Below, one piece after another: positions 18,213 to 28,019 of a stretch of 64,000 nucleotides of DNA (position 1 is its first letter; each line of letters starts with the position of its first letter). The translations under genes were made by a program, and so were the position numbers. The notes below the pieces were generated by a model. That model made no database searches, was not told where the DNA came from, and saw only the letters and a list, made by a program, of their open reading frames with translations. The DNA comes from Streptomyces gardneri (GTDB lineage: Bacteria > Actinomycetota > Actinomycetes > Streptomycetales > Streptomycetaceae), in assembly GCF_006539185.1 (NCBI RefSeq), contig NZ_BJMN01000006.1, forward strand, positions 1-64,000, in the 5' to 3' direction.

Positions 18213-18852
18213 GTGGCTCTCGTGAGGGAGTTCGAGATGCTGGGTAGTAGTGAGTACCACTTGGCCGACCGTGACGAGGACGGCTTGGAGCCGGTCCAGG
18301 GCGCTGGAGTGTCGGCCGCAGGCTACCTCGACGATGATGGCGTGAATGTCGTCGAGGACGGCTTCGAAGTGGCCCTCAGGAGTGGCGTCGCGGGTGAACA
18401 CGCGCAGGGCCTCGGCGCTGTAGAACGCTTCACGCTGGCGGTTGAGGTGATCGCGGCCTTGCGCGCTGGACCGAGCGCAGAATGTCCCCCATAGCAGGTC
18501 AGCGTGCTGCCGTTGCCCGGCGGTTCGCAGAATCTGTCGGCTAGATCTGGCGTCGAGAGCGAAACCGGGGCCGTGGGACTCAAGATGCTGCAGGTGCCTG
18601 ATCCGATGAATTGGAGTCCGTTGGTGCAGCTGTCGCTCACCGCGACGGCCCAGCGAGTGGATTTCCAGCTTCTGTTGCTGTTGAACTCTTCCATGAGTTT
18701 GCGGCAGACGGCTTCCTCCACTGTGCCTGCGAGGCCCGGCTGGTGAAGCGCTCGTTGGGATCATCAGTCCATATGTATGCGGCGTTCTCGGCGGGGCCGA
18801 AACCGACGATGATGCCGTCGCTTGCGCCGATGGGGTCTGCGTTCGTCTCCAT
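18144..18852 (-). pseudogene. decayed hypothetical gene, two frameshifts
   Basis: Protein-like segments lie in three successive minus-strand frames. METNADPIGASDGIIVGFGP starts at 18852. EEAVCRKLMEEFNSNRSWKS follows a GTG at 18721. A segment including HLNRQREAFYSAEALRVFT and LDDIHAIIVEVACGR runs to about 18190. Each is locally well formed but no single frame carries all three, so I read it as one gene broken by two frameshifts. The frame's end overlaps the NACHT 3' end antisense by about 70 nt. Family not recognised. Two short intact genes or sequencing errors are alternatives. Confidence 0.4.
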
Positions 18853-19065
18853 GGTGTTGGCGTTCCACGTGGCGGTGATGGCTTGACTGCGGCATCGGCG
18901 ACACGGATCTCCGCCATGTCGCTACTGGGGAACTCCGCCGTGCCACTGCCCGGAGATCTCGCCGAAGCAGCCGCCGGTGGCCGTCCGACCGGCGAACAGC
19001 GCCCGCGGCGGCGCGTGGTGACCCGCCGCCCTGTCCGCCCGCGCCGCGGGCCGGGAGACCGGGCG

Positions 19066-21729
19066 CTACGAGGGGGCGCCGTCGGTGGTGGGCAGGACCT
19101 GGTCGGCCCAGATGACCTTGCCTTGCGGTGTGTACCGGGTGCCCCAGTGTTCGCTGAGCTGTGCCACCAGGAACAGGCCGCGGCCACCCTCGTCCGTGGT
19201 GGCGGCGTACCGCAGGTGCGGGGCGGTACTGGTGCCGTCCCACACCTCGCAGGTCAGGGTGCGATCGTGCAACAGACGGACGCGAACCGGCGCGGCGCCG
19301 TACCGCAGGGCGTTGGTGACGAGCTCGCTGAGGATCAGTTCCGTGGTGAAGGCGAGTTCCTGCAGGTTCCACTCCTCGAGCTGCCGGCTCGCGCGGTCGC
19401 GCGTGGCGCCGACCTCGCTCGGGTCGAACGGCACGTCCCACTGTGCGACCCGGTCGGGGCCCAGCGTCCGGGTCCGGGCGATGAGCAGCGCGACGTCGTC
19501 GGCCGGTTTGCCGGGGAGCAGGGCGTCCAGTACGGCGCGGCGGCTGGCCTGCGGGTCCCGGTCGGGATGGCTCAGTGCCGTGCGCAGCTTCTCCATGCCT
19601 TCCGCGATGTCCCGGCTCCGCTCCTCGACCAGCCCGTCGGTGTACAGGACGAGCTGACTGCCTTCCGCCAGGTGCAGCTCCGTGGTCTCGAACGGCATGC
19701 CGCCCAGCCCCAGCGGAGGGCCGGCCGGCAGTTCCGAGATCGTCGTCGTGCCGTCCGGGGCGACGACGAGCGGTGGCATGTGTCCTGCCCGCGCCATGGT
19801 GCAGTTCTGGGACACCGGGTCGTAGACGGCGTACAGACAGGTCGCGCCCAGGATGCCGCTGTTCCGGGCGGCGCTGTCGCCTTCCTCGTCCATGCGCTGG
19901 ACGAGGTTGTCGAGACGGGCGAGGAGTTCGTCGGGCGGCAGGTCCAGGGAGGAGAAGGTGTGCACGGCCGTCCGCAGCCGGCCCATCGTGGCCGCGGCGT
20001 GCAGGCCGTGCCCGACGACGTCGCCGACGACGAGTCCGACGCGGCTGCCCGGTAGCGGGATCACGTCGAACCAGTCCCCGCCCACTCCGGACTGCGCGGG
20101 CTGGTAGAAGTGCGCGACGTCCACGGCGCTCTGCTCGGGCAGGTCCTGTGGCAGCAGGCTGCGCTGCAGCGTCACGGCGAGATGGTGTTCGCGGGTGTAG
20201 CGGCGGGCGTTGTCCATGGTGACCGCGGCGCGGCCGACCAGCTCCTCGGCCAGGGACAGGTCGTCCTCGTCGAACGGCTCCGGCTTCTCCGACCGCCAGA
20301 AGTTGACCACCCCGAGTACGGCGCCCCTGGCGTTCAACGGAGCCGCGATGAGCGAGTGGATCCCGTATTCGACGATCTCCGATGTCCGCGCGACGTCCTG
20401 GGCCTGCCATCCGGGCGCGTCATGGAGATCGGGCACGAGTTCGGCCCTGCCCGTGCCGTACCCGCGGGCCTGCGGTGTGGACGGCAGGAAGTCGATCAGT
20501 GTGCCGAGCGGATAGAGCGGGTGATCGGTGCGGATGCCGCTGACCGCCGTGCGCCGCATGTCGGCGCCCGGGCCGGGCTCCTCGCCCTTCAGTACGGGGT
20601 CGGCCAGGTCGACCGTGACGAAGTCGGCGAACCGGGGCGCGGCGACGTCGGCCAGTTCCTGCGCGGTGCGCACCACGTCGAGGGTGGTGCCGATGTCGCC
20701 CCCGGCGTCGTAGAGCAGCTTGAGCCTCTTGCGGGCCGTCTCCGCCCGGCTGCTCAGGAGCCGCATCTCGGTGGAGTCACGGATGGTGACCGCCGAGCCC
20801 TGCGGGCGGCCCCCGGGGTGGGTGGGCCGTTGGTTGACCACGAGCAGCCGGTCGCCGGCCTCCACCACCTCGTCGGTGGCCACCCGGCCGGACCGCAGCA
20901 GTTCCGTCATGCGGCGATCCATGCCGACCTCGTCGACGGGGCGTCCCTCGGCGTCGTCCGGCAGATCGAGCAGCCGTCCGGCCTCGTCGTTCGCCAGGAG
21001 CAGCCGTCCTTCACCGTCGGTGATCAGCACCCCTTCGCGGACGGCGTGGAGCACCGCGTCGTGGTGCTCGTACATGCGGGTCATCTCCTGGGTGCCGAGC
21101 CCGTGGGTCTGACGGCGCAGTCTTCGGCTGATCAGCGCCGTGCCGGCGGTGGCCAGAGCCAGACCGGTGGCGATGGCCATGAGGATGACCGGTAGTTGTC
21201 GGTCGGCGATGCCCGTCACGTTCTCCACGGTCAGACCCGCCGAGACGAGGGCGACGACATCGCCGTCGGGCGAGGTGACCGGCACGATGGCCTGGATCTC
21301 CTTGCCGAGCGGTCCCTGCACACTCTCGGTGAGCACCTGGCCGGCGAGCGAGGGCCCGATCGTGCCGACGAACCGTTCGCCGATGAGGTCGGGGTCGGGG
21401 TGGCTGTAGCGGATGCCGTGGGTGTCCATCACCACGATGAAGTCCACCCGCGCGGCCTTGCGCGTCTTCTCGGCGAGGGGCTGCAGGACGGCCGACGGGT
21501 CCGGCGCGTTCAGCGCGTCCTGCAGGCCCAGGGAGTTCGCGAAGGTCTCCGCCACGGCAACCGACCGGTTGCGGGCCTCACGCTCGATGTCGTGCCGCGA
21601 CTGCAGGACCAGGGCCAGAAGGGCCGCGGCGGCGAGCAGCACCACGATCGCCACCTGAAGGACGAAGACCTGTCCGGCGACGCTTCCGAATCTTCTGCCT
21701 AGGTTCGATCGCACCGGTACGCCGGGCAC
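19066..21729 (-). CDS. membrane sensor with PAS, GAF, SpoIIE phosphatase and HATPase domains
   Basis: About 887 residues from a GTG at 21729. A GTG at 21714 is possible, and upstream in-frame sequence up to 21981 looks non-coding. Layout: membrane helix; extracytoplasmic Cache-like sensor (about 45-170, with D.HGIRYSHPDPDLIGERFVG, as in CitA/DcuS sensors); second helix; PAS (about 225-320); GAF (about 350-510); SpoIIE-type PP2C (about 530-740, GGDWFDV, VGDVVGHG, RAGHMPP, YTDGLVEER); C-terminal HATPase (about 770-880, ELVTNALRYG, DEGGRGLFLV). The kinase and phosphatase domains could switch anti-sigma factor partners in one protein. It has no operon partner. Confidence 0.88.
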   Translation of the reverse strand: MPGVPVRSNLGRRFGSVAGQVFVLQVAIVVLLAAAALLALVLQSRHDIEREARNRSVAVAETFANSLGLQDALNAPDPSAVLQPLAEKTRKAARVDFIVVMDTHGIRYSHPDPDLIGERFVGTIGPSLAGQVLTESVQGPLGKEIQAIVPVTSPDGDVVALVSAGLTVENVTGIADRQLPVILMAIATGLALATAGTALISRRLRRQTHGLGTQEMTRMYEHHDAVLHAVREGVLITDGEGRLLLANDEAGRLLDLPDDAEGRPVDEVGMDRRMTELLRSGRVATDEVVEAGDRLLVVNQRPTHPGGRPQGSAVTIRDSTEMRLLSSRAETARKRLKLLYDAGGDIGTTLDVVRTAQELADVAAPRFADFVTVDLADPVLKGEEPGPGADMRRTAVSGIRTDHPLYPLGTLIDFLPSTPQARGYGTGRAELVPDLHDAPGWQAQDVARTSEIVEYGIHSLIAAPLNARGAVLGVVNFWRSEKPEPFDEDDLSLAEELVGRAAVTMDNARRYTREHHLAVTLQRSLLPQDLPEQSAVDVAHFYQPAQSGVGGDWFDVIPLPGSRVGLVVGDVVGHGLHAAATMGRLRTAVHTFSSLDLPPDELLARLDNLVQRMDEEGDSAARNSGILGATCLYAVYDPVSQNCTMARAGHMPPLVVAPDGTTTISELPAGPPLGLGGMPFETTELHLAEGSQLVLYTDGLVEERSRDIAEGMEKLRTALSHPDRDPQASRRAVLDALLPGKPADDVALLIARTRTLGPDRVAQWDVPFDPSEVGATRDRASRQLEEWNLQELAFTTELILSELVTNALRYGAAPVRVRLLHDRTLTCEVWDGTSTAPHLRYAATTDEGGRGLFLVAQLSEHWGTRYTPQGKVIWADQVLPTTDGAPS

Positions 21730-22545
21730 GAGAGAAGGGTCGGGCTCACAATCCCAGTTGTAGCACTTCCCGCGAGCAGGGCCTCCGGTCGGCACGGCGT
21801 GCGTCCGGGGTGTCGCGGAGCGTGCCCGTAGCCGCAGGGCGGGGTCGGGGAGTGTTGATCCATGATTCCGTGGCCGCCGAGCTCGGCAGCCACTGGCGGC
21901 CGGGCCGGTGGGGGCGGCACGGGCGCGGCGCCGGGCGGGCGAGTGACGGGCGCCGGCGTGTATCCGGCGTGCGCTGAGCATGTCAGGTGGCGGGAGGAGT
22001 CGTGAGCGACGACTCGCCCGGAGCAGGTAACACGCGCGTGGATGGCTTTCCGGTGGTGGGGGGCTTTCACTGTGCGTGTTCGCGGCGGGACGGAGACGAC
22101 TCGCGCGAACCGATCGAGATCATCACGCGCCCAGGTCCCCAGGTCAAGGCCCTGGGCGGCGACCTTCGGTGCCCGCCCCTCGGTGCGAGCAGGCTGCGGC
22201 AGGGCCGTGCCCTTGTCCCCCACGGCCGCGACGCCGACCCCGAAGCGCTCACGAACTCTTCACAGGACCCCCAACTGAGTGGCGCTGTTGACGCGTTCAC
22301 GGAGGATATGGGAATCTCTGCCCCGCCTGGGGATCTCCGACACTCCGCCCCGGGCCGCACGTGACCGACCACCACTTTGCGCCGGGAAGGGCTGCCCCTC
22401 TCAACCAGTAGTGTCCGGGCCGCTCTTGACCGAGCGTCACCCTCCCCGTCTGCTACCAGCATTCACCGCTGCTTCGGCCTGCCTTCCACCACCCGTGGAG
22501 CCATGGGCCGTGTTCAGCTGTGCTCCGAACCACACGAGGATTCGC
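21730..22545. other. upstream region of the hyp-containing operon
   Basis: About 815 nt separating the divergent sensor phosphatase and the biosynthetic operon. Frames here lack domains and codon bias, so I call no gene. The operon promoter should lie in its right half, but no confident -10/-35 pair can be named. CACGAGGA precedes the first ATG. Confidence 0.4.
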
Positions 22546-23136
22546 ATGGGCAAGATCGCCGTACTCACCAACGACCTGCAGGCCGACGTCGTCCACAAGA
22601 CGCCCGAGCGGACCGCCGCCATGGCCGAGGCGCAGCCCCGCTTCGTCCACTTCCTGGAGGAGATGCGCCGCCGTGGGCACGGCATCTACCACCTCCAGCT
22701 GGTGAACCTCCCCGACGACCCCAACGTGGAGCGGGACTTCGACGGAACCCTGCCGCTGCAGCGCGGCAGCGAGGGCGCGGCCATCCTGGGCGACTTCCTC
22801 GACCCCTCCGACAATGTCGTCGAGAAGAACAAGGACAGCGGTTTCTACGAGACCGAGCTGCACGACCTGCTCCAGAAGAACGGTGTGGACACCGTCCTGG
22901 TCACCGGCCTGCAGACGCAGATCTGCGTCCAGACGACCGCCGCCGACGCCTTCTTCCGCGGCTACAACATCTGGGTCCCCTCCGACTGCGTGGTGTCCGG
23001 CGACCCCGAGGCCCGCGACCGTTCGCTCGAGTGGCTCAGCGGCTACTGCGCCACCGTCGCGACCTCCGAGGAGATCCTCGCCACGCTGGACAGCGACGGC
23101 GAGCTGGCGCGCAAGGTCGTCAAGATCCTTCCGTAA
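22546..23136 (+). CDS. isochorismatase-type cysteine hydrolase
   Basis: A 196-residue cytoplasmic hydrolase. The triad of the nicotinamidase/isochorismatase family is visible: Asp10 (LTNDLQADVV), Lys in VEKNKDSGF, and Cys127 (GLQTQICVQTT). Family members cleave amides, carbamoyl groups or vinyl ethers. It is the first gene of a ten-frame operon; hypE follows 58 nt later. That context suggests it removes an amide or carbamoyl group, or edits a by-product of the HypEF chemistry. This is inference. Confidence 0.85.
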   Translation: MGKIAVLTNDLQADVVHKTPERTAAMAEAQPRFVHFLEEMRRRGHGIYHLQLVNLPDDPNVERDFDGTLPLQRGSEGAAILGDFLDPSDNVVEKNKDSGFYETELHDLLQKNGVDTVLVTGLQTQICVQTTAADAFFRGYNIWVPSDCVVSGDPEARDRSLEWLSGYCATVATSEEILATLDSDGELARKVVKILP

Positions 23137-23194
23137 CACCTCCCTTCCACCGCGCGACCGCGCCCACCCCCCAACGCCCCGAAGGGAAACCCCG

Positions 23195-24220
23195 ATGACA
23201 ACCCCCGCAGCCGAACTCGGTGAAGTCGTCCTCGACCACGGCAGTGGCACCCAGCTCAGTCACGAACTGCTCGCGCTGATCGTGGAGACTCTCGGCGATG
23301 TCTACATCGGCGAGATGGAGGACAGCGCGATGCTGCCCATCGCCGCCGGGCAGATAGCCATGACCACCGACTCGTTCGTCGTCGACCCGCCCTTCTTCGG
23401 CAACGGTGACATCGGCAAGATCGCGGTCTGCGGAACCGTCAACGACCTTGCCGTGGTGGGCGCCAAGCCGCTCTATCTCACCCTGGGCATGATCCTGGAG
23501 ACGGGCCTGCCGATCGCCCGTCTGGTGCAGGTCCTCACCTCGATCCGGGAGACGGCGCGGGAGGCCGGCGTCCAGATCGTCTGCGGCGACACCAAGGTCG
23601 TCCGCAAGGGCGAAGCGGACCAGATCTACCTCAACACCGCGGGCGTGGGCGTGTTCGAGCGGACGCCGCTGAGGATGCGCAACGTCCGGCCGGGCGACCG
23701 GGTGATCCTCAGCGGTCCGATCGGCAACCACACCGTGCACCTCCTCTCGATCCGTGAGGGACTGGGCTTCGAGCAGCGCGTCCTGAGCGACTGCGCCCCG
23801 ATCAACGGCATGCTCGACGAGCTCTTCGCCGCCGTCGACGAGGGCGACGTGCGCTCCGTGCGCGACGTCACGCGGGGTGGCCTCGCCGCGGTCCTGCACG
23901 AGTACGCCGGGGCGGTCGAGCGGACCATCCGCATCGACAAGGAGGCGCTCCCGATCCAGTTCGAGACCCTCATGGCCACGGACATGCTGGGCATCGACCC
24001 GATCCACTCCGCCAACGAGGGCTGCGTCTGTCTGTTCGTCGACCCCTCCGCGGAGCAGAAGGTCCTGGACGCCCTGCGCGCCCACAAGCACGGAACCGGC
24101 GCGGTCGTCATCGGCGAGGTCACCGAGCAGGACGGCGCGCTCGTCCTGATGCGGGACGCCGAGGGCCGCGACTCCGTGGTCGAGGAACTGCTGGGCGCCG
24201 AACTCCCGCGGCTCTGCTGA
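23195..24220 (+). CDS. hypE: HypE: carbamoyl dehydratase (thiocyanate-forming)
   Basis: A 341-residue protein, normal length for HypE. It has the AIR-synthase/PurM fold signatures: TTDSFVVDPPFFGNGDIGK, ICGTVNDLAVVGAKP-like (VCGTVNDLAVVG), GDTKVVRKG, VRDVTRGGLAAVLHEYA and HSANEG. It ends LPRLC, keeping the C-terminal Cys341 that in HypE is carbamoylated by HypF and then dehydrated with ATP to protein-S-CN. The ATG at 23195 has GAAGGGA upstream. hypF starts 3 nt after the stop. No hydrogenase, hypA, B, C or D lies near, so the protein may serve small-molecule chemistry. Service to a hydrogenase elsewhere is the alternative. Confidence 0.93.
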   Translation: MTTPAAELGEVVLDHGSGTQLSHELLALIVETLGDVYIGEMEDSAMLPIAAGQIAMTTDSFVVDPPFFGNGDIGKIAVCGTVNDLAVVGAKPLYLTLGMILETGLPIARLVQVLTSIRETAREAGVQIVCGDTKVVRKGEADQIYLNTAGVGVFERTPLRMRNVRPGDRVILSGPIGNHTVHLLSIREGLGFEQRVLSDCAPINGMLDELFAAVDEGDVRSVRDVTRGGLAAVLHEYAGAVERTIRIDKEALPIQFETLMATDMLGIDPIHSANEGCVCLFVDPSAEQKVLDALRAHKHGTGAVVIGEVTEQDGALVLMRDAEGRDSVVEELLGAELPRLC

Positions 24221-24223
24221 CCC

Positions 24224-26677
24224 ATGACCGCCACCGAACAGGATGTGAGCGGGGGCCCTGCACGGGGCGAATCCGCCACGACCGCGAGCGGGACCGCCGG
24301 AGACCCCGGTGTGACGCCCGTACGCCGCCTCGCCCGTGTCACCGGAGTGGTCCAGGGTGTCGGATACCGGCCCTTCGTCTACAAGGCGGCACTCGCGCAC
24401 GGACTGACCGGATGGGTCCTCAACGACCCGGAAGGTGTGCTCACCGAGGTCACCGGCCCGCTCGCCGCCGTGGAGGCCTTCCTCGCGGAGCTCACCGACC
24501 AGGCCCCGCCGCAGGCGCGGGTCACCGGGGTGCACGTCGAGGAACTGCCCGTGCCGGCCGACCCGTCGGCCGAGTTCGTCATCCGGACGAGCGTGCACAC
24601 GGGCAGCAAGGACACCATCGTCCCCGCCGACGGCCACGTGTGCGCGGACTGCCTCGCCGAGCTGCGTGACCCGGCGGACCGGCGGTACCGCTACCCCTTC
24701 ATCAACTGCACCAACTGCGGGCCGCGTTACTCGATCGTGCAGGCACTGCCGTACGACCGGGCGCAGACCACCATGGCGGACTTCACCATGTGCGGCACCT
24801 GCGCGGGCGAGTACGGAGATCCGCTCGACCGCCGCTACCACGCCCAGCCGAACGCCTGCCCGGACTGCGGCCCGCGACTCCTGTCGGCCGACGCCTCCGG
24901 GAACACCCTGCAGGGCGAGGAGGCGCTGAACGCGGCGGTGGCGGCACTGCGCGGGGGGAGGATCGTCGCCGTCAAGAGCGTCGGAGGCTTCCACCTGGCC
25001 GTCGACGCCCGCGACGAGGCGGCCGTGCGCGGCCTGAGAGCGGGCAAGCGCCGCGACTCCAAGCCCTTCGCCGTGATGTCCCGCGACCTGGAGACCGCGG
25101 CCGGCTTCGCCGAGATCGGGCCGGCCGAGGAGGAGCTGCTCGTCTCGTCCTCGCGGCCCATCGTGCTCGCCCGGAAGAAGCCGGGCGGGCTGCCCGAGGC
25201 GATCGCGCCCCGCAACCCGAACATCGGCGTGATGCTGCCCTCCGCGCCCCAGCACCATCTGCTGCTGGCCGAGGAGGGACTGGACACGCTGGTCATGACC
25301 AGCGGAAACATTTCCGGGTACCCGATCGCGTACCGCAACGAGGACGCGTTGGAGCAGCTCTTCGCCATCGCGGAGCTGGTGCTGTACAACGACCGCGACA
25401 TCGAGACGAGGGTCGACGACTCGCTCGTACGGGTCTCCGCCCACCCGGAACTCGACGGTCCGCTGGTCAGCTTCCTGCGCAGGGCCCGCGGCTACGCCCC
25501 CTACCCCGTCGAGGTCAATGTCGAGCTGGCCCCCATGGTCGCCTTCGGCGCCGAGCTGAAGACCACCGTGGCGCTCTCCCGGGGCACCCGCGTCTATCTG
25601 AGCCAGCACATCGGCGACCTGAAGAACGACGAGACCTGGGAGTCCCACCAGCAGACGGCGCGCCATCTGGCCGCACTGCACGAGCTGACGCCCCGGAACG
25701 CGGCCGTCGACCTGCATCCGCAGTTCCGGGCCACGCGGCTGGCGCTGAAGGAGGAGGGCGCCGGCTACGACCGTGTCGTCCAAGTGCAGCACCACCACGC
25801 GCACATGGCGTCCTGCATGGCCGAGAACCGTCTGACCGGCCCCACCCTGGGCGTCGTGTTCGACGGGGCCGGCTACGGCCCGGACGGCACCACCTGGGGC
25901 GGCGAGTTCCTGCTGGGGGACTATCGGGAGGCCCACCGGGTCGCCCACCTGCGTACCGTTCCCCTGCTCGGCGGCGACCGCGCCGTGAAGGAACCGGTCA
26001 GGACCGGCTTCGCGCTGGCCCTGGACGCCCTGGGCGAACCGGAGGCGGCGGTGACCGCCTTCCCGGTGCTCGGCCGGTGGGACGAGCAGCAGCTGCACGT
26101 CTTCGCCACCATGGCCCGGCGGGGGGTCAACGCCCCGCACGCCTCCAGCATGGGCCGGCTGTTCGACGGCGTCGCCGCACTGCTGGACGTCACCACCCAT
26201 GCCGAGTACGAGGCGCAGGGGCCGATCGAGCTGGAAGGCCTCCTCGCGAGGGACCTCTCCATGACGGCCCCGGAGCAGCGCTACCGCTTCGCGATCGACA
26301 GCACCACCACCACGTCGTCGACCGCCGAGATCGACCCCAGGCCCGTCGTGCGGGCCCTGGCCCGTGACCTCGCCGACGGCGTGGACCGCGCGGAGATCAG
26401 CAGGCGGTTCCACTCGGGCGTCGTCGACATGGTCGTCGAGCGCACCCTGGCCGTCCGCGAGAACCAGGGCGCGGACGCCTTCGAGCAGGTGGTCCTCTCC
26501 GGCGGGGTCTTCCTCAACGAGTTCCTGCTCGTGAACTGCCTGGTGGAGCTGCGCCGCGCCGGGTTCCGCGCGTATTGCCAGCAGCAGGTGCCCACCAACG
26601 ACGGGGGCATCGCGCTGGGGCAGATCATGGTGGCCCACGCCCGGCTCGCGGCGTCCGACGAGGAGCAGCGCGGATGA
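24224..26677 (+). CDS. hypF: HypF: carbamoyltransferase
   Basis: An 817-residue full-length HypF. Order: acylphosphatase domain (about 25-115, GVVQGVGYRPFVYKA); zinc-finger pair with four CxxC motifs (CADC, CTNC, CGTC, CPDC, about 135-220); YrdC-like domain (about 230-410, AVKSVGGFHLAVDA, KRRDSKPFAVMSR); Kae1-like domain (about 435-790, FGAELKTTVALSR, QHHHAHMASCM, FDGAGYGPDGTTWGGEF). In known HypF it hydrolyses carbamoyl phosphate, makes carbamoyl-AMP and loads the HypE C-terminal Cys. All domains look intact. Its stop overlaps the ATG of the first ATP-grasp gene. The related TobZ-type enzymes carbamoylate antibiotics, so direct carbamoylation of a metabolite is also possible. Confidence 0.93.
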   Translation: MTATEQDVSGGPARGESATTASGTAGDPGVTPVRRLARVTGVVQGVGYRPFVYKAALAHGLTGWVLNDPEGVLTEVTGPLAAVEAFLAELTDQAPPQARVTGVHVEELPVPADPSAEFVIRTSVHTGSKDTIVPADGHVCADCLAELRDPADRRYRYPFINCTNCGPRYSIVQALPYDRAQTTMADFTMCGTCAGEYGDPLDRRYHAQPNACPDCGPRLLSADASGNTLQGEEALNAAVAALRGGRIVAVKSVGGFHLAVDARDEAAVRGLRAGKRRDSKPFAVMSRDLETAAGFAEIGPAEEELLVSSSRPIVLARKKPGGLPEAIAPRNPNIGVMLPSAPQHHLLLAEEGLDTLVMTSGNISGYPIAYRNEDALEQLFAIAELVLYNDRDIETRVDDSLVRVSAHPELDGPLVSFLRRARGYAPYPVEVNVELAPMVAFGAELKTTVALSRGTRVYLSQHIGDLKNDETWESHQQTARHLAALHELTPRNAAVDLHPQFRATRLALKEEGAGYDRVVQVQHHHAHMASCMAENRLTGPTLGVVFDGAGYGPDGTTWGGEFLLGDYREAHRVAHLRTVPLLGGDRAVKEPVRTGFALALDALGEPEAAVTAFPVLGRWDEQQLHVFATMARRGVNAPHASSMGRLFDGVAALLDVTTHAEYEAQGPIELEGLLARDLSMTAPEQRYRFAIDSTTTTSSTAEIDPRPVVRALARDLADGVDRAEISRRFHSGVVDMVVERTLAVRENQGADAFEQVVLSGGVFLNEFLLVNCLVELRRAGFRAYCQQQVPTNDGGIALGQIMVAHARLAASDEEQRG

Positions 26678-27987
26678 ACGGATGCGAGGGCACGGAACCG
26701 GAGCACATCGTGGTCCTGCACCGGTGGCGGGGCGACCACGCCCGGTACGCCGCCTACCTGGACCACCGAGCCCACCGGGTCACCTACGTCACGACGGAAC
26801 TGGGCCTGACCTCCGTTCCCGAGGACGCGGCCGGGGTACGGGTCGTCGGCGCCACCGACGACCCCGTCGAGACGCGGACCGCGGTCGACGAGCTGATCGG
26901 GCGGTTCGGCCCGGCGAGCCGGCTGATGGCGCTCAACGAGGGAGACCTCGACAACGCGGCCGCGCTGCGCGTCGCCCTCGGGCTGCCGGGCCAGACTCCG
27001 GAGGAGCTGGAGCGCTTCCGCGACAAGCTGACCATGGTGCGCCTGGTCGACGCCGCCGGAGTCCGGGTGCCGGAGTACGCGGACGCCGACACGGCCGACG
27101 ACGTACGGGCCTTCGCCGAGCGCCACGGCTGGCCGGTCGTGGTCAAGCCACGGCGCGGCACGGCCAGCAGGGGAGTGGTGCTGCTGCACGCGGAGGAGGA
27201 ACTCGACGCCCACGCCGGGATCTTCCTGTCCGACCGGCACGAGCCGCGCATCGTGCAGTCCTTCGTGGCGGATCCCGTCCTGCACGTGGACGGGCTCTGG
27301 ACCGGTGACGCGCTCGGCGCCTGGCGCGTCTCGCGGTACGTGAACAACTGCGAGGAGTTCACCAAGGGCACCTACCTGGGATCGGTCGAAATCGACGATC
27401 CGGAGGTCCTCGGACCGCTGGCCGACTTCACCGCCGCGGCGGCCGAGGCGCTCGGTGACGGCCGCCCCTGGGTCTTCCACATGGAGGTCTTCCTGGGCAG
27501 GGAGTCCGACGGCACCCCCCGGCCGGTCTTCCTGGAGGCCGGGGCCAGGGTCGGGGGAGGGGAGATCCCGTTCGTGTGGCGAGAGGTGCACGGCCTCGAC
27601 CTGATGTCCGCGGCCGCGGACATCCAGCTGGGGCGCCGGCCGGCCGTACCCGCGGTCGACCGGGAGCCCGCCGCCGGAACGGCCGCCGCGCCCACGGGAG
27701 GGACGACGCCCGCCGACGGGCACACGACCGCGGGCTGGCTGTTGCTGCCGCTCCCCGTTCCGCCCCCGTGCGAGGTCACGGCGGTCAGCTGGGCCACGGA
27801 GGCCGGCGAACGCGGCCCGTACGTGCAGTTGGTGCCAGGGCCGGGCCACGTGATCCCCGCCGTGGGCGGCTACGAACACGTCGCCGCGCGGTTCCGCTTC
27901 CGCGGAGCGTCCAGCAGCTCGGTCGAGGCCGCGATCCTCAAGACCGCGGAGTCCTTCGTCATGAGCTGCCGGCCCCGGCCCTGCTGA
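26674..27987 (+). CDS. ATP-grasp ligase
   Basis: A 437-residue protein that begins inside the hypF stop (ATGA). A preATP-grasp region (1-110) is followed by the ATP-grasp fold (about 115-325): WPVVVKPRRGTASRGV, IVQSFVADPVLHVDG, VFHMEVFLG, and VFLEAGARVGGGEIP for metal binding. Residues 330-437 form a C-terminal domain as in carnosine-synthase-like ligases. Such enzymes activate a carboxylate as acyl phosphate and join it to an amine. Substrates are unknown; the operon suggests an amino acid made by the mutase and decarboxylase. The tail reads CRPRPC. Confidence 0.88.
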   Translation: MNGCEGTEPEHIVVLHRWRGDHARYAAYLDHRAHRVTYVTTELGLTSVPEDAAGVRVVGATDDPVETRTAVDELIGRFGPASRLMALNEGDLDNAAALRVALGLPGQTPEELERFRDKLTMVRLVDAAGVRVPEYADADTADDVRAFAERHGWPVVVKPRRGTASRGVVLLHAEEELDAHAGIFLSDRHEPRIVQSFVADPVLHVDGLWTGDALGAWRVSRYVNNCEEFTKGTYLGSVEIDDPEVLGPLADFTAAAAEALGDGRPWVFHMEVFLGRESDGTPRPVFLEAGARVGGGEIPFVWREVHGLDLMSAAADIQLGRRPAVPAVDREPAAGTAAAPTGGTTPADGHTTAGWLLLPLPVPPPCEVTAVSWATEAGERGPYVQLVPGPGHVIPAVGGYEHVAARFRFRGASSSSVEAAILKTAESFVMSCRPRPC

Positions 27988-28019
27988 ACTCCCCCCACGA
28001 CAGAAAGTGTGAACTTCGC

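Noticed and set aside
18213..18494. 93-codon plus-strand frame after the NACHT gene
   Set aside because: Antisense to the better-supported decayed gene; low-information translation and no ribosome site.
21987..22364. 125-codon plus-strand frame upstream of the hyp operon
   Set aside because: Poor codon bias, no ribosome site and no domain; treated as intergenic.
23120..26638. 1172-codon antisense frame over hypE and hypF
   Set aside because: Shadow frame of two clearly homologous genes; no motifs.
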